Assembly: GCF_000715495.1 (NCBI RefSeq)
Contig: NZ_JNLX01000165.1
Span: 48,866-112,865 of the forward strand
DNA from: Hymenobacter sp. IS2118
Lineage (GTDB): Bacteria; Bacteroidota; Bacteroidia; Cytophagales; Hymenobacteraceae
Length of the DNA: 64,000 nt
Direction: 5' to 3'
Within the stretch, counting starts at the first letter, position 1. Every line of letters begins with the position of its first letter. The notes below the pieces were generated by a model. The model had not been told where the DNA came from. It made no database searches and was given only the letters and a program-made list of their open reading frames with translations. Positions 45,685-53,949 of the stretch are shown in pieces. Position numbers and translations under genes: made by a program.

Positions 45685-47223
45685 CTACAAAAACACCTGG
45701 GTCTGCATGGTGATTTCGGGGCGGTATTTGACGTCGTTCACGTTGGTGAAGTCGGGCCGGGCGCGGTAGTTGATGGTGAACTTGGCGTTGTGGCTATCGA
45801 TGTAGAAGTTGGCTCCCCCGTCGAAAATATTCACGTTCTGCTGCTCGCCGGAAGCCGTCTTCAGGCCCTCGTAGCCCGCCAGCTGATACGCCGCGTAGGG
45901 CTGCACCCGCAGCTTGGGGCCCAGCAGGTTTCTGGGCATCAGGAAGCCCGCCTGGGCGTAGCCCACCTGGCCGGTACCCGACTGCGGCACGGCATTGCCG
46001 CGGCGCGAAGCATCACCCGATACAATGCCGTAGCCGGGGTTGGCCAAGCCGATGAAGCGCACGTGGTTCGGGCCCATGTCGAAGTTGTAGTACACGCCGT
46101 AGAAGGTGAAGGCCGTGCCTGATTCCTTGTTCACCGGCGTGTCATAAAAGGCGTCGAGCGACCACAAGCCGATGTCGTGCTTCTGCACGCCGTTGGCCGC
46201 GTTGTTGAAGGCGGCAATGCCCGTACCAGCGGCCGAAATACCCGCCGCGTCCAGCACGCTCGTGGTCGGCCGCGACACCATCCCGTCCTGGTTGTAGAAG
46301 AAGCCGCCGCCGAAATTCAGCACCCGCTTGGTGCCCAGGTAAGTGCCCACGTTGAAGGGCAGCAGGTTGGACTCCTGGTCAAACAGCTCGTAGCTGACGT
46401 AACCCTGGTAGATGTGGTTGGTACCCTGGGGATTGTACTGCGCCGTGTTGGTGCCCCGGTTGGTGGCCGTGGCTACGTCAGTAGTGCCCAGCCCCAGCGG
46501 AGTGCTGAAGCCTCCTGTCTGATTGGTCAGAAACGACTCGTTCACGCTCAGCGCGTAGTCGAGCTTGCCCACGCGGCCCTTGGCGTAGGCCCCGATTCCC
46601 CTGGCAAACTGGTCGATGGCCTCGATGGTGGGCCAGTTCGTAATCGGCGCATCCATGGCCAGGAAGTTGAGGGTGCTCGACCGCGTCATGCGCGAAAGGC
46701 CGTTCTGGTAGTGCATGCCAGTGCCCAGGTTCAGGTACTTGTTCACCTTGAATTCCACCACCGCCTCGTGCACGAACAGCTGCGGCTTCTTGCCATCGGC
46801 GGCCGAAACGCCCCCGTTCACGGCCGTCTGGTTGTTGATACCAAAGTGCGTGTATACCAGAAAACGCGGGTTGAGCTGGGCCAGAATGATGGCGCGCGAA
46901 CGACGCAGGGCAAAGTCGAACTGGCTGTTCTGCGGCTTGCCGGAGGCCCGCGTGGTGCCGGTGTTGTTTTCGGTGTAGCGGGCGTACACCTGATGCCAGG
47001 TAATGAACCGGAGGTACTTGGAGCCGTCGGCCGAGATGTTCACCTTCATGCCCGGCCCGTAGGGAACTGATTCGGTGGCAACAACCGGCGCGGGCGGTGC
47101 GACCGGCGCGGCGGGTGGTGGCACCGGCTGGCTACCGGAGGGCGGCGGCTGCACTTGCGCCGAAGCGGCGGTAGCGGCCAGCAGCAGGCCGCTCAGGGAC
47201 AAAGCGTAGCGAGTAATTCGCAT
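45685..47223 (-). CDS. Outer-membrane porin
   Basis: The 512-residue protein has a signal peptide (MRITRYALSLSGLLLAATAASA) and a Pro-rich stretch of about 25 residues, then a beta-barrel rich in alternating aromatic strands, for example KYLRFITWHQVYARYTENN, FVHEAVVEFKVNKYLNLGTGMHY and RVQPYAAYQLAGYEG. The C-terminus ends MQTQVFL with terminal Phe-Leu, as outer-membrane barrels often do. It resembles the phosphate-selective/OprP-like or DcaP-type porins. It is first in the porin-symporter unit. Confidence 0.82.
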   Translation of the reverse strand: MRITRYALSLSGLLLAATAASAQVQPPPSGSQPVPPPAAPVAPPAPVVATESVPYGPGMKVNISADGSKYLRFITWHQVYARYTENNTGTTRASGKPQNSQFDFALRRSRAIILAQLNPRFLVYTHFGINNQTAVNGGVSAADGKKPQLFVHEAVVEFKVNKYLNLGTGMHYQNGLSRMTRSSTLNFLAMDAPITNWPTIEAIDQFARGIGAYAKGRVGKLDYALSVNESFLTNQTGGFSTPLGLGTTDVATATNRGTNTAQYNPQGTNHIYQGYVSYELFDQESNLLPFNVGTYLGTKRVLNFGGGFFYNQDGMVSRPTTSVLDAAGISAAGTGIAAFNNAANGVQKHDIGLWSLDAFYDTPVNKESGTAFTFYGVYYNFDMGPNHVRFIGLANPGYGIVSGDASRRGNAVPQSGTGQVGYAQAGFLMPRNLLGPKLRVQPYAAYQLAGYEGLKTASGEQQNVNIFDGGANFYIDSHNAKFTINYRARPDFTNVNDVKYRPEITMQTQVFL

Positions 47224-47373
47224 AAGCGGAAAGTGGTTTAGTAGGGTGGAAACTAACTAAAACAGGATGGTACACGCACCATCACCGAATTAGCAAGCAC
47301 TAAATAGCACCCGCCTCCCCCCGTAAGCTACCCGCAGTAGTCGTTTTGCTAAGCGCCTATAGCTTCGTCCGTC

Positions 47374-47796
47374 CTACCCCGCCCGAAACCGCTCCCAGCG
47401 AATCACCATGAACTTATCGCCCAGTTCCGTCACCACCATCCCGGCGCCTTTCAGGTTGCTGGGCACTTGAAAAAATACGGACAGTTCGCTCTGATTCATG
47501 ATTTTATAGGTCGGATGATAGTCGGTTTGGCGCGGGGCACGCACCCCGTACTTCTTCACCCAGTTCATCACGCTCACGTGGCTCACGCCCAGCAGCCGCT
47601 CAATCTCGCGGTAGCTCACGCCCTCAATATAAAGCTGCAGGGCCTTGATAACGTAGTAGCTATCGACTTCACGGCCTACTTTGGCAACCGTGTAGTGGTA
47701 GCCGCATTTCTTACACTTAAACCGCTGCCGGTTGTTCACCACGCCACTTTTTGTGGCCTCTATCGATTCGCATTTGGGGCAGGTAGGCGGAGTCAT
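47374..47796 (-). CDS. Stand-alone InsA-like zinc-ribbon/HTH protein
   Basis: Residues 1-45 form an IS1/IS1595-type zinc ribbon (CPKCES...RQRFKCKKCGYHYTV; four Cys as two CxxC pairs). Residues about 48-85 are a helix-turn-helix (YREIERLLGVSHVSVMNWVKKYG). The last 50 residues (HPTYKIMNQSELSVFFQVPS and onward) are unlike InsA. No InsB-type catalytic gene and no terminal repeats are nearby. It is best read as a domesticated transposon protein working as a DNA-binding regulator. Its neighbours are the porin of the fatty-acid module (150 bases downstream) and a divergent flavin reductase. A -7 box TATGTTTG is at 47842-47849. Confidence 0.75.
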   Translation of the reverse strand: MTPPTCPKCESIEATKSGVVNNRQRFKCKKCGYHYTVAKVGREVDSYYVIKALQLYIEGVSYREIERLLGVSHVSVMNWVKKYGVRAPRQTDYHPTYKIMNQSELSVFFQVPSNLKGAGMVVTELGDKFMVIRWERFRAG

Positions 47797-47841
47797 GAGC
47801 TAATTATCAGGTGAAAAACGCCTAAATCTACATCAATTGAG

Positions 47842-47849
47842 CAAACATA
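47842..47849 (-). promoter_or_regulatory. -7 element of the InsA-like gene
   Basis: TATGTTTG on the minus strand fits TAnnTTTG and lies 45 bases before the ATG. No TTG at 19 bases; a TTTTG lies only 11 bases upstream. Confidence 0.45.
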
Positions 47850-47900
47850 TAGCAGTTTAGCAAAATTCGGGCACAGTTGCTCCTTTGCCTTACCAGCCGC

Positions 47901-47932
47901 TTGCGGGCATTCCCAAAACGGCTCTAGCTTTG
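47901..47932 (+). promoter_or_regulatory. Promoter of the flavin reductase gene
   Basis: TTG (47901-47903), 21 bases, then TAGCTTTG (47925-47932). The leader to the ATG at 47975 is about 40 bases, which argues against a longer protein starting at 47885. Confidence 0.5.
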
Positions 47933-47974
47933 GTCGGTTATTTCACTGATTTCTTAGCGGCTCCGCTCCTGCTT

Positions 47975-48898
47975 ATGTCCATTCCCGAACGCGTTTTTCA
48001 CTCCCTCACCCCTTCCGACCTCACGCCCGGCCAGTGGCACCCGTTTATGGTGGGCGCGGTGGCGCCGCGGCCGGTGGCCTTCGCGAGCACCATCGACGCC
48101 GAAGGCCGGGTGAACCTGAGCCCGTACAGCTTCTTCAACGCTTTCAGCTCCAACCCGCCCATTCTGGTATTTTCGCCGGCCAACCGGGTGCGCGACAACA
48201 GCCAGAAGCACACCCTGCAAAACGTGCGTGAGGTGCCCGAAGTCGTTATCAACATCTGCGATTTCGCCTTGGTGGAACAGCTGTCGCTGGCCAGCACCGA
48301 GTACGAAAAAGGCGTGAACGAATTCACCAAAGCCGGTCTCACCGAGCTGGCCTCCGAGCTGGTGCGGCCGCCGCGCGTGGCCGAAGCCCCGGCCGCGTTT
48401 GAGTGCGTGGTGGAGCAGGTGATTGAGCTGGGCCAGAACAACGGCGCTGGCAACCTCGTCATCTGCCGGGTGGTGCGGGCCCACTTCCGCGCCGATATTC
48501 TGCTGCCCGACGCCTCCGGCATCGACCCGTTCAAGCTCGACGCCGTGGCCCGCCTCGGTGGCGACTGGTATTGCCGGGCCAGCGGCACCAGCCTCTTCGA
48601 AGTGCCCAAGCCCAACCGCCACATCGGCATCGGCATCGACCAGCTACCCGAGCACCTGCGCACGTCCGATGTGCTCACCGGCAACGAGCTGGGCCGCCTG
48701 GCCAACATCGAGCGCGACGCCCTGCCCACGCCCGCCCAGGTCGAGGCCTTCCAAACCGAGCCCATGGTGGCCTACCTGCTAAATAAGCACCGCGCCGATG
48801 CCCCGGAGCTAAAGAAGCAGCTGCTGCAGCTGGGCCGCCAGTTCCTGGCCGAAGGGCGGCTGGTGGAAGCGTGGAAGGTGCTACTCCGGCCCGATTAG
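47975..48898 (+). CDS. Flavin reductase-like FMN-binding split-barrel protein
   Basis: The 307-residue protein has the flavin reductase/NTAB domain in residues about 15-200: MVGAVAPRPVAFASTIDAEGRVNLSPYSFFNAFSSNPPILVF, then VINICDFALVEQLSLASTEYEKGVNEF. Such enzymes bind FMN and reduce flavins or small substrates. The C-terminal 100 residues are helical and end PELKKQLLQLGRQFLAEGRLVEAWKVLLRPD. A decayed copy of that ending is found at 62797-62880. The ATG at 47975 opens the domain. It is transcribed away from the InsA-like gene. Confidence 0.88.
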   Translation: MSIPERVFHSLTPSDLTPGQWHPFMVGAVAPRPVAFASTIDAEGRVNLSPYSFFNAFSSNPPILVFSPANRVRDNSQKHTLQNVREVPEVVINICDFALVEQLSLASTEYEKGVNEFTKAGLTELASELVRPPRVAEAPAAFECVVEQVIELGQNNGAGNLVICRVVRAHFRADILLPDASGIDPFKLDAVARLGGDWYCRASGTSLFEVPKPNRHIGIGIDQLPEHLRTSDVLTGNELGRLANIERDALPTPAQVEAFQTEPMVAYLLNKHRADAPELKKQLLQLGRQFLAEGRLVEAWKVLLRPD

Positions 48899-48984
48899 AG
48901 CAATTTCAAAGTCCATGCGCAGGCTAACGCGCCGGCCCTGGCCAGGTGCACCAAACGCGCGGCAAACCGAAACCTGCTATCGAA

Positions 48985-49178
48985 ACTGTCGGGCGTCGAA
49001 CTTACGCACTCCGTTGCTGGCGCGCGTCTCCGACGCGTTGCCCACTGGTTTCGCGTCTCCGACGCGCGGGCCCAACGAGACCAGACGGGGGCGAACGGCG
49101 GCGTTTGGAAACGCCAAGCCAACAAGCCACGCGTCGAAGACGCGCGCCAGCGGCTGACTGCGTAAGTCCTGCTGACAG
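48985..49178. mobile_element. MITE-like palindromic element
   Basis: About 190 bases with long imperfect terminal inverted repeats. ACTTACGCA (49000-49008) mirrors TGCGTAAGT (49159-49167), and similarity goes inwards (GCTGGCGCGCGTC/GACGCGCGCCAGC) and outwards (CTGTC/GACAG). Inside are two copies of CGCGTCTCCGACGCG and a near-copy in reverse. It codes for nothing and lies between the flavin reductase and sbtA genes. It could be a MITE moved by a transposase elsewhere or a REP cluster. Bases 49180-49260 are AT-rich and hold the upstream part of the sbtA promoter. Confidence 0.6.
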
Positions 49179-49263
49179 AACGAAAACCCGTTAATCAAAG
49201 CAACTGCAAGTCCTCATTTAATAGTTTTACTATCTTTTTTAATAACCAATATATTATTTTGGA

Positions 49264-49293
49264 TTGTATAACCTGCATTACCCAGTAGCTTTG
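49264..49293 (+). promoter_or_regulatory. Canonical promoter of sbtA
   Basis: TTG (49264-49266), a 19-base spacer and TAGCTTTG (49286-49293) fit the Bacteroidota consensus fully. The leader is about 75 bases. Confidence 0.7.
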
Positions 49294-49372
49294 CAGCGAT
49301 TTTGGGTTTTCCTGCGGCGGCTTTATGTAGTGGCGGGCTGACTTCCCCCTCTTCTATTTTCGCATTTTCTGC

Positions 49373-50338
49373 ATGGACACACACTTACTACTGTCCAACC
49401 TGACCAATCCGACGCTGTTGTTTTTCGTGCTTGGCATCATCGCCACCGCCGTTAAAAGCGACCTGGAGATTCCGCCCACTACGGTCAAGTTCATCTCCTT
49501 GTACCTGCTGTTTTCCATTGGTTTCAAGGGCGGGCAGGAACTGGCGCATAGCCCCTTCAACGCCGAAATTTTGTACTCGCTGGGGTTTGGGCTGTTGCTT
49601 TCGGCCCTAATTCCGCTCTATACTTTCTTCGTGCTCAAGCGCAAGCTGAGCGTGGCCGATGCCGGGGCGGTGGCGGCGGCTTATGGCTCGGTGAGCGCCG
49701 TCACGTTCGTAGCGGCCGTGTCGTTTCTGGAGGCCCAGCAGCTGCATTTCGACGGGCACATGGTGGCCGTGATGGCCCTGATGGAGGCGCCCGCCATCAT
49801 CGTGGGCGTGATGCTGTTGCGGCACTACGAAGCCGACGACTCGGCCGCCGCGCCCCGGCTGGGCCCGCTGGTGCAGCACGCCTTCACCAACGGCAGCGTG
49901 CTCATGGTGCTCGGTAGCCTCGTCATCGGCCTGATTGCCGACACCAAGCAGGCCGACGGCATCAAGCCCTTCACCACGGACATTTTCAAGGGCTTTCTGG
50001 CTATTTTTCTACTTGAAATGGGCATGGTTACGGCCCGACGCTTCACCGCCTTTCTGCGCTACGGCCGCTTCGTGACGGCCTTTGCCGTGCTCGTACCGCT
50101 GCTCAATGGCTGCGTGGTGGCCATCGTCAGCCATGGCGTTACCGAGAACGTGGGCAACCGGTTCATTTTCGCCATTCTGGCGGCCAGCGCCTCCTACATT
50201 GCCGTGCCGGCCGCCATGCGCCTGGCCGCCCCCAAAGCCGACCCCGGCCTCTACCTGCCCATGGCCTTGGGCGTCACGTTTCCCCTCAACATTACGCTGG
50301 GCATGCCGCTGTATTTTGCCCTGGTTCAGTACACGTAA
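49373..50338 (+). CDS. sbtA: SbtA-type sodium-dependent bicarbonate transporter
   Basis: The 321-residue protein with about ten membrane helices fits the SbtA family (formerly DUF897): LTNPTLLFFVLGIIATAVKSDLEIP, FISLYLLFSIGFKGGQELA, AYGSVSAVTFVAAVSFLE and MALMEAPAIIVGVMLL are typical. In cyanobacteria SbtA imports bicarbonate with sodium and is controlled by the PII-like SbtB. No sbtB is adjacent. In this heterotroph it may feed bicarbonate to biotin-dependent carboxylases such as accC; that link is inference. Confidence 0.88.
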   Translation: MDTHLLLSNLTNPTLLFFVLGIIATAVKSDLEIPPTTVKFISLYLLFSIGFKGGQELAHSPFNAEILYSLGFGLLLSALIPLYTFFVLKRKLSVADAGAVAAAYGSVSAVTFVAAVSFLEAQQLHFDGHMVAVMALMEAPAIIVGVMLLRHYEADDSAAAPRLGPLVQHAFTNGSVLMVLGSLVIGLIADTKQADGIKPFTTDIFKGFLAIFLLEMGMVTARRFTAFLRYGRFVTAFAVLVPLLNGCVVAIVSHGVTENVGNRFIFAILAASASYIAVPAAMRLAAPKADPGLYLPMALGVTFPLNITLGMPLYFALVQYT

Positions 50339-50453
50339 AGGCTCGGCGAAATAAGTAGTCAGAATCAGGTAGCAAACCCATGTTGACGACTACAGCCCCG
50401 TAGGGGGCGACATGTTGGTAGCAACTTAGGGTACTTAGAACGAAAAAGCACTT

Positions 50454-52022
50454 TTACCACGGGATACTCTCCTCCTCCACCAGAACAGGGTTCGGAATGA
50501 GTGTAATGGCCGCTTGACGTAAATAGGCGGGCAGCGGGTTTTCGCGGGGAGCAAAAGCGGCGAGCTGGAGGCCTTGCTGAGACAGCACCCGATATTCTGC
50601 CTCGGTGGGCCACCCGGCGTACACAACACGGTGCGAATAAAACATAGCCGCTATTTCGGTCCCATTGAGTGCATTGAACACGACGTATCCAGCCGGCACC
50701 GCTTGGTCTAAGCGGTGGTAAGCGGCGGCCCATTGCTGCTTGGCCATGCGTTCGGCTTGCGCGGCGGGCGCGGCAAAACGCGCGGTGTGGTGCTTGAGCA
50801 GGGCGGTGGGGCGCAGGTCTGCCCCCACCACCACGAGCAACAGCACGCCTTCGAGCAGCAGCGCCACCCGCCCGGTGCTGCGCCTCAGCCACGCCACGCC
50901 TTCGGCCCACGCCGCCGCGACCAGAAAGAGGATGCAGGGGGCCGCAACATAAGTGTAGGAAGGCATTTTAGTTGCCGCCAGGCTGAAAAAGCCAAAAAAT
51001 AGCACCCCGCTCCACAGCAACGGGCGCCGGCAACCGCCGGGAGTGCGCCGCCAGTACATCGCAACCAGGCCCACCCCGACGAGTACCACCAGCCATTGGT
51101 ATTGGTACCACAGGTTGTGACCGAGGTAAAAGTGCCACGGCTCGCCGTGTCCTTCCAGTACGTGGCCGAAATGCTGCGCGGCGTACCGTGTCTCGTACGC
51201 GCTTTCGAGGGGAAACCGGTAGTGCGTGTAGACTTGCCACGGCAAGGCGACGAGGGCCGTCAGGGCCAGGGCGCTTAGCGCCCGCCGGCCCTCGGCCCAG
51301 GTGCGGCGGGCTGGCTCCAGCAGCACATCGCCTGCCCACACGGCGTACACAACCAGGCCCGGCAGCCACTTGCAGAGCAGCGCCGCGCCCGCAAATACGC
51401 CCACAGCTGCCACCCAGCGGCCCGCCCGCGCCCCGGCCCTCCGCTGCTCGGCATACGCCCACAGGGCCGCGCCAACGTAAACCCCGAAGGCCACATCGGC
51501 GTGGTCAACGCTTTGCCAGCCCGTGGTGAGTTCCAGCTGATAATAGGCAAAGGTGAATAATACCGCCAAGTAGTAGCCCACCGATGCGGAAGCAGCCAAC
51601 CGGCCCAGCCGATACACCGGCCACACGAAGAGCGTCCCCAACAGGGCACTGGGCAGGCGCACAGCGGCTTCGCTAACGCCCACGGCCTTCAGGGAGAGAG
51701 CCATTTGCCACAGGAACAACGGCTGTTTGTGCAACCACACGTAGTTGTTGGCCCACGCCCGGTAGTCGTAGGGCAGCACGGGGTTGGCGCGCAACACGGG
51801 CCGCCACCAGTCGTCCAGCAGGTTTTTGGCGACCAAGGCGTGAAATTGCTCGTCCCACGGATGAAGGAATTGGTCGCGGCCAATGAGCAGGAGGCGCAAA
51901 CTGCCCGCGGCCCCCATCAGCAAAGCCACGGCCCAGTGGTGGTGGGCAAGGCGGTGCGTCACCCAGCTCGCGGCGGTCAGCCCAACGCATAGCCCCAAGA
52001 GTATCCCTTCGGTTAATGTCAC
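50454..52022 (-). CDS. ArnT/PMT-like membrane glycosyltransferase (GT39/GT83 type)
   Basis: The 522-residue membrane protein has about 11 helices and the catalytic acidic pair of the PMT_2 family in the first periplasmic loop (HPWDEQFHALVAKNLLDDWW). TYVAAPCILFLVAAAWAEG and the helix-rich middle fit family architecture, and a soluble domain of about 130 residues ends it. It should move a sugar from a polyprenyl-phosphate carrier to lipid A, a glycan or a protein on the periplasmic side. The start is GTG at 52022, about 50 bases after a -7 box. It has no cluster partners. Confidence 0.82.
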   Translation of the reverse strand: MTLTEGILLGLCVGLTAASWVTHRLAHHHWAVALLMGAAGSLRLLLIGRDQFLHPWDEQFHALVAKNLLDDWWRPVLRANPVLPYDYRAWANNYVWLHKQPLFLWQMALSLKAVGVSEAAVRLPSALLGTLFVWPVYRLGRLAASASVGYYLAVLFTFAYYQLELTTGWQSVDHADVAFGVYVGAALWAYAEQRRAGARAGRWVAAVGVFAGAALLCKWLPGLVVYAVWAGDVLLEPARRTWAEGRRALSALALTALVALPWQVYTHYRFPLESAYETRYAAQHFGHVLEGHGEPWHFYLGHNLWYQYQWLVVLVGVGLVAMYWRRTPGGCRRPLLWSGVLFFGFFSLAATKMPSYTYVAAPCILFLVAAAWAEGVAWLRRSTGRVALLLEGVLLLVVVGADLRPTALLKHHTARFAAPAAQAERMAKQQWAAAYHRLDQAVPAGYVVFNALNGTEIAAMFYSHRVVYAGWPTEAEYRVLSQQGLQLAAFAPRENPLPAYLRQAAITLIPNPVLVEEESIPW

Positions 52023-52077
52023 GTGGTAAGTCTAGTAGATGGGCCTCCGGAAAGAAGCAGAGTCCGCGAAAACCCTG

Positions 52078-52085
52078 CAAAGGTA
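52078..52085 (-). promoter_or_regulatory. -7 element of the glycosyltransferase gene
   Basis: TACCTTTG on the minus strand, 55 bases before the GTG start. No TTG at the usual distance. The rest of the 358-base gap (52023-52380) holds only the terminator at its far end. Confidence 0.5.
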
Positions 52086-52316
52086 AACCCGTGCAGTCCG
52101 CAGCATCAGGCAGCGGACTGGTTTGTAGAGTGCACAGCCACCAAAAGCCACCGCTGCACTTCTGGCCTCTGGAAGCATTTTGGTCTGAGCAGTTTTTCGA
52201 CATTGCTTATGCCCCATCTGAACTTCCAGGGGCTGAAGTAAACCGTATCCAATTTGGTAGAGCAAAACCTATCCGGCACTCTTTTTAAGTAATGGCGGTC
52301 AAGTAACCGCAAAAAA

Positions 52317-52341
52317 AGCCCTGACGCGGCGCGCCAGGGCT
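52317..52341 (-). terminator. Terminator of the export operon
   Basis: AGCCCTG (52317-52323) pairs with CAGGGCT (52335-52341), with an inner CGC/GCG pair; the minus strand continues with seven T. It lies 39 bases after the TolC-type gene. Confidence 0.85.
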
Positions 52342-52380
52342 GCTAACCGGCCCCCGGTCAGATTTGCACAGTCGGAAGAC

Positions 52381-53949
52381 TTAGTCGACGCCGCCCGCCG
52401 CCCAGCGCAGCGTGGCCTGGGTCTGGGCGTATTTGGCCTGCAATTCCGCCAGCTTCACGCGGGCGCTCACCAGGCTGGCTTCACGGGTGTTCAACAGAAA
52501 CACCGAGCTTTCGCCGTTCTCGAAGCGGATTTGCTCGCCCTGACGCAGGCGCCCGGCGTTCAGCACCACCTGCTCCTGGAGGGCCAGCTGTTCGCGCAGG
52601 GCTTCCCAGTCGTTGGCCACGGTACGCACGCCCAAGTCGATGGCGCGGGTGTCCTGCTGGAGGTCCAACTCAGTGTCGCGTAATTTCAAGCGGTTGAGCT
52701 GCAGCTTGGCCCGTTCCTGACGCAGCAGCAACGGGTAGGCGAAGCTTGCGCCTAGCTTGTAATTATTCTGCAGGTAGGTGCCCTGGAAGCTGGCGCTGGT
52801 TTCGGGGCTGAAGGGCTGGCCAGCCTGGAGAATATTGTAGTCGAGGGTGAGCTTGGGCAGCAGCTTGTTGGTCAGCAAGCGGCGCTCCAGCCCCAACTGC
52901 ACCAGCTTGGCGCGGCTTTTTTGCAGCTCCGGGTGCAGCTGCCGGGCCAGTTCGGTGAGGGCGGCCAGCGAATCGGCGGGCAGCGGCACCCAGCCGGCGG
53001 GGCCGGGCAAGGGCTGCGGGCGCACACCCACGGGCAATTCACGGGGCTGCTGCTGCTCGTCCCAGAGGTAGTTGCTGAGCTGCAGCGTGGCGTTTTGCCA
53101 CTGCACCCGGGCCTGCACCAGCTGGGCCTGCCGGTTTTGTAGTTCCGTAAGCGCCTCCACCGAGTCGATAGCGGCTAGGTCGCCGTAGCGAACCCGCTCG
53201 CGCACGGCCTGCAGGCGCACCTCGGCCAGCTCCGCGTTCTGGCGCAGCAGCTCCTGCCGCTGGTAGCTCAGCGTCCAGTCCCAGTAGTCTTTGGCTGCCT
53301 GGAGCTGCAGCTTGTTGAGGGCACCGCGCCGCTCGGCTTCGGCCAGGCCCTGCAGGGCCCGTGCCTGGCGCACCGCCGCCCGCCGCTCGTCAATCAGCAG
53401 CCCCTGGGCCAAGGGCACCGAGATGCCCAGGTAGCTCAACCCGGCACGAGCAGTAGAGTTTTCGGGGTTGATAAAGGCCCCGGTGCCTCGTTCGTAACCG
53501 GCTTTCAGGTCGGCGCCAAACCAGAGCGGCACCCGCAGTTGGGTGTCCCAGTCGTGGAAATACTCCTTGCCGCCCAAGGCCTTGCCATAGTATTTGCTGG
53601 TTGCCATGGGGTCGAACTGCCCGCGGGCCAGTCTCACTTCCTGCAAGGCGCGCTCGGGCAGCAAGGCCGCCTGCCGGGCCACGGGGTGGCGCAGCGTCAC
53701 GTAGGTCAGCAAATCGGCAAGGCCGAAGACGCGGCCGGTATCGGCCAGGGCTACCGGGCGGGTTACCAGGGCGGGCGCGCCCAGGGGGCCGCTGGGATAG
53801 TCCTGCCGGGCCTGCCGCCGGAGCTGCTCGGCAGTGCGCGGCGACTGCCCGGGCAGCGGGGCGCCCGGCTTGGTTGTTTGGGCGGCGGCCGGCCCGCCGG
53901 CAATACCCAGCAGCATTAGGCCCAGCCCGAAAAAGCGCAACTGCCTCAT
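52381..53949 (-). CDS. TolC-family outer-membrane efflux protein
   Basis: The 522-residue protein has a signal peptide (ending PAAAQ) and two TolC repeats with long coiled-coil helices. Segments such as LQGLAEAERRGALNKLQLQAAKDYWDW and RVRYGDLAAIDSVEALTELQNRQAQLVQAR are typical of the channel-tunnel family. It forms the outer-membrane exit of the exporter. It overlaps the HlyD gene by 4 bases, so translation is coupled. Confidence 0.9.
   Translation of the reverse strand: MRQLRFFGLGLMLLGIAGGPAAAQTTKPGAPLPGQSPRTAEQLRRQARQDYPSGPLGAPALVTRPVALADTGRVFGLADLLTYVTLRHPVARQAALLPERALQEVRLARGQFDPMATSKYYGKALGGKEYFHDWDTQLRVPLWFGADLKAGYERGTGAFINPENSTARAGLSYLGISVPLAQGLLIDERRAAVRQARALQGLAEAERRGALNKLQLQAAKDYWDWTLSYQRQELLRQNAELAEVRLQAVRERVRYGDLAAIDSVEALTELQNRQAQLVQARVQWQNATLQLSNYLWDEQQQPRELPVGVRPQPLPGPAGWVPLPADSLAALTELARQLHPELQKSRAKLVQLGLERRLLTNKLLPKLTLDYNILQAGQPFSPETSASFQGTYLQNNYKLGASFAYPLLLRQERAKLQLNRLKLRDTELDLQQDTRAIDLGVRTVANDWEALREQLALQEQVVLNAGRLRQGEQIRFENGESSVFLLNTREASLVSARVKLAELQAKYAQTQATLRWAAGGVD

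Noticed and set aside
47374..47796. An active IS1-like insertion sequence
   Set aside because: No InsB frame, no terminal inverted repeats and a non-InsA C-terminus.
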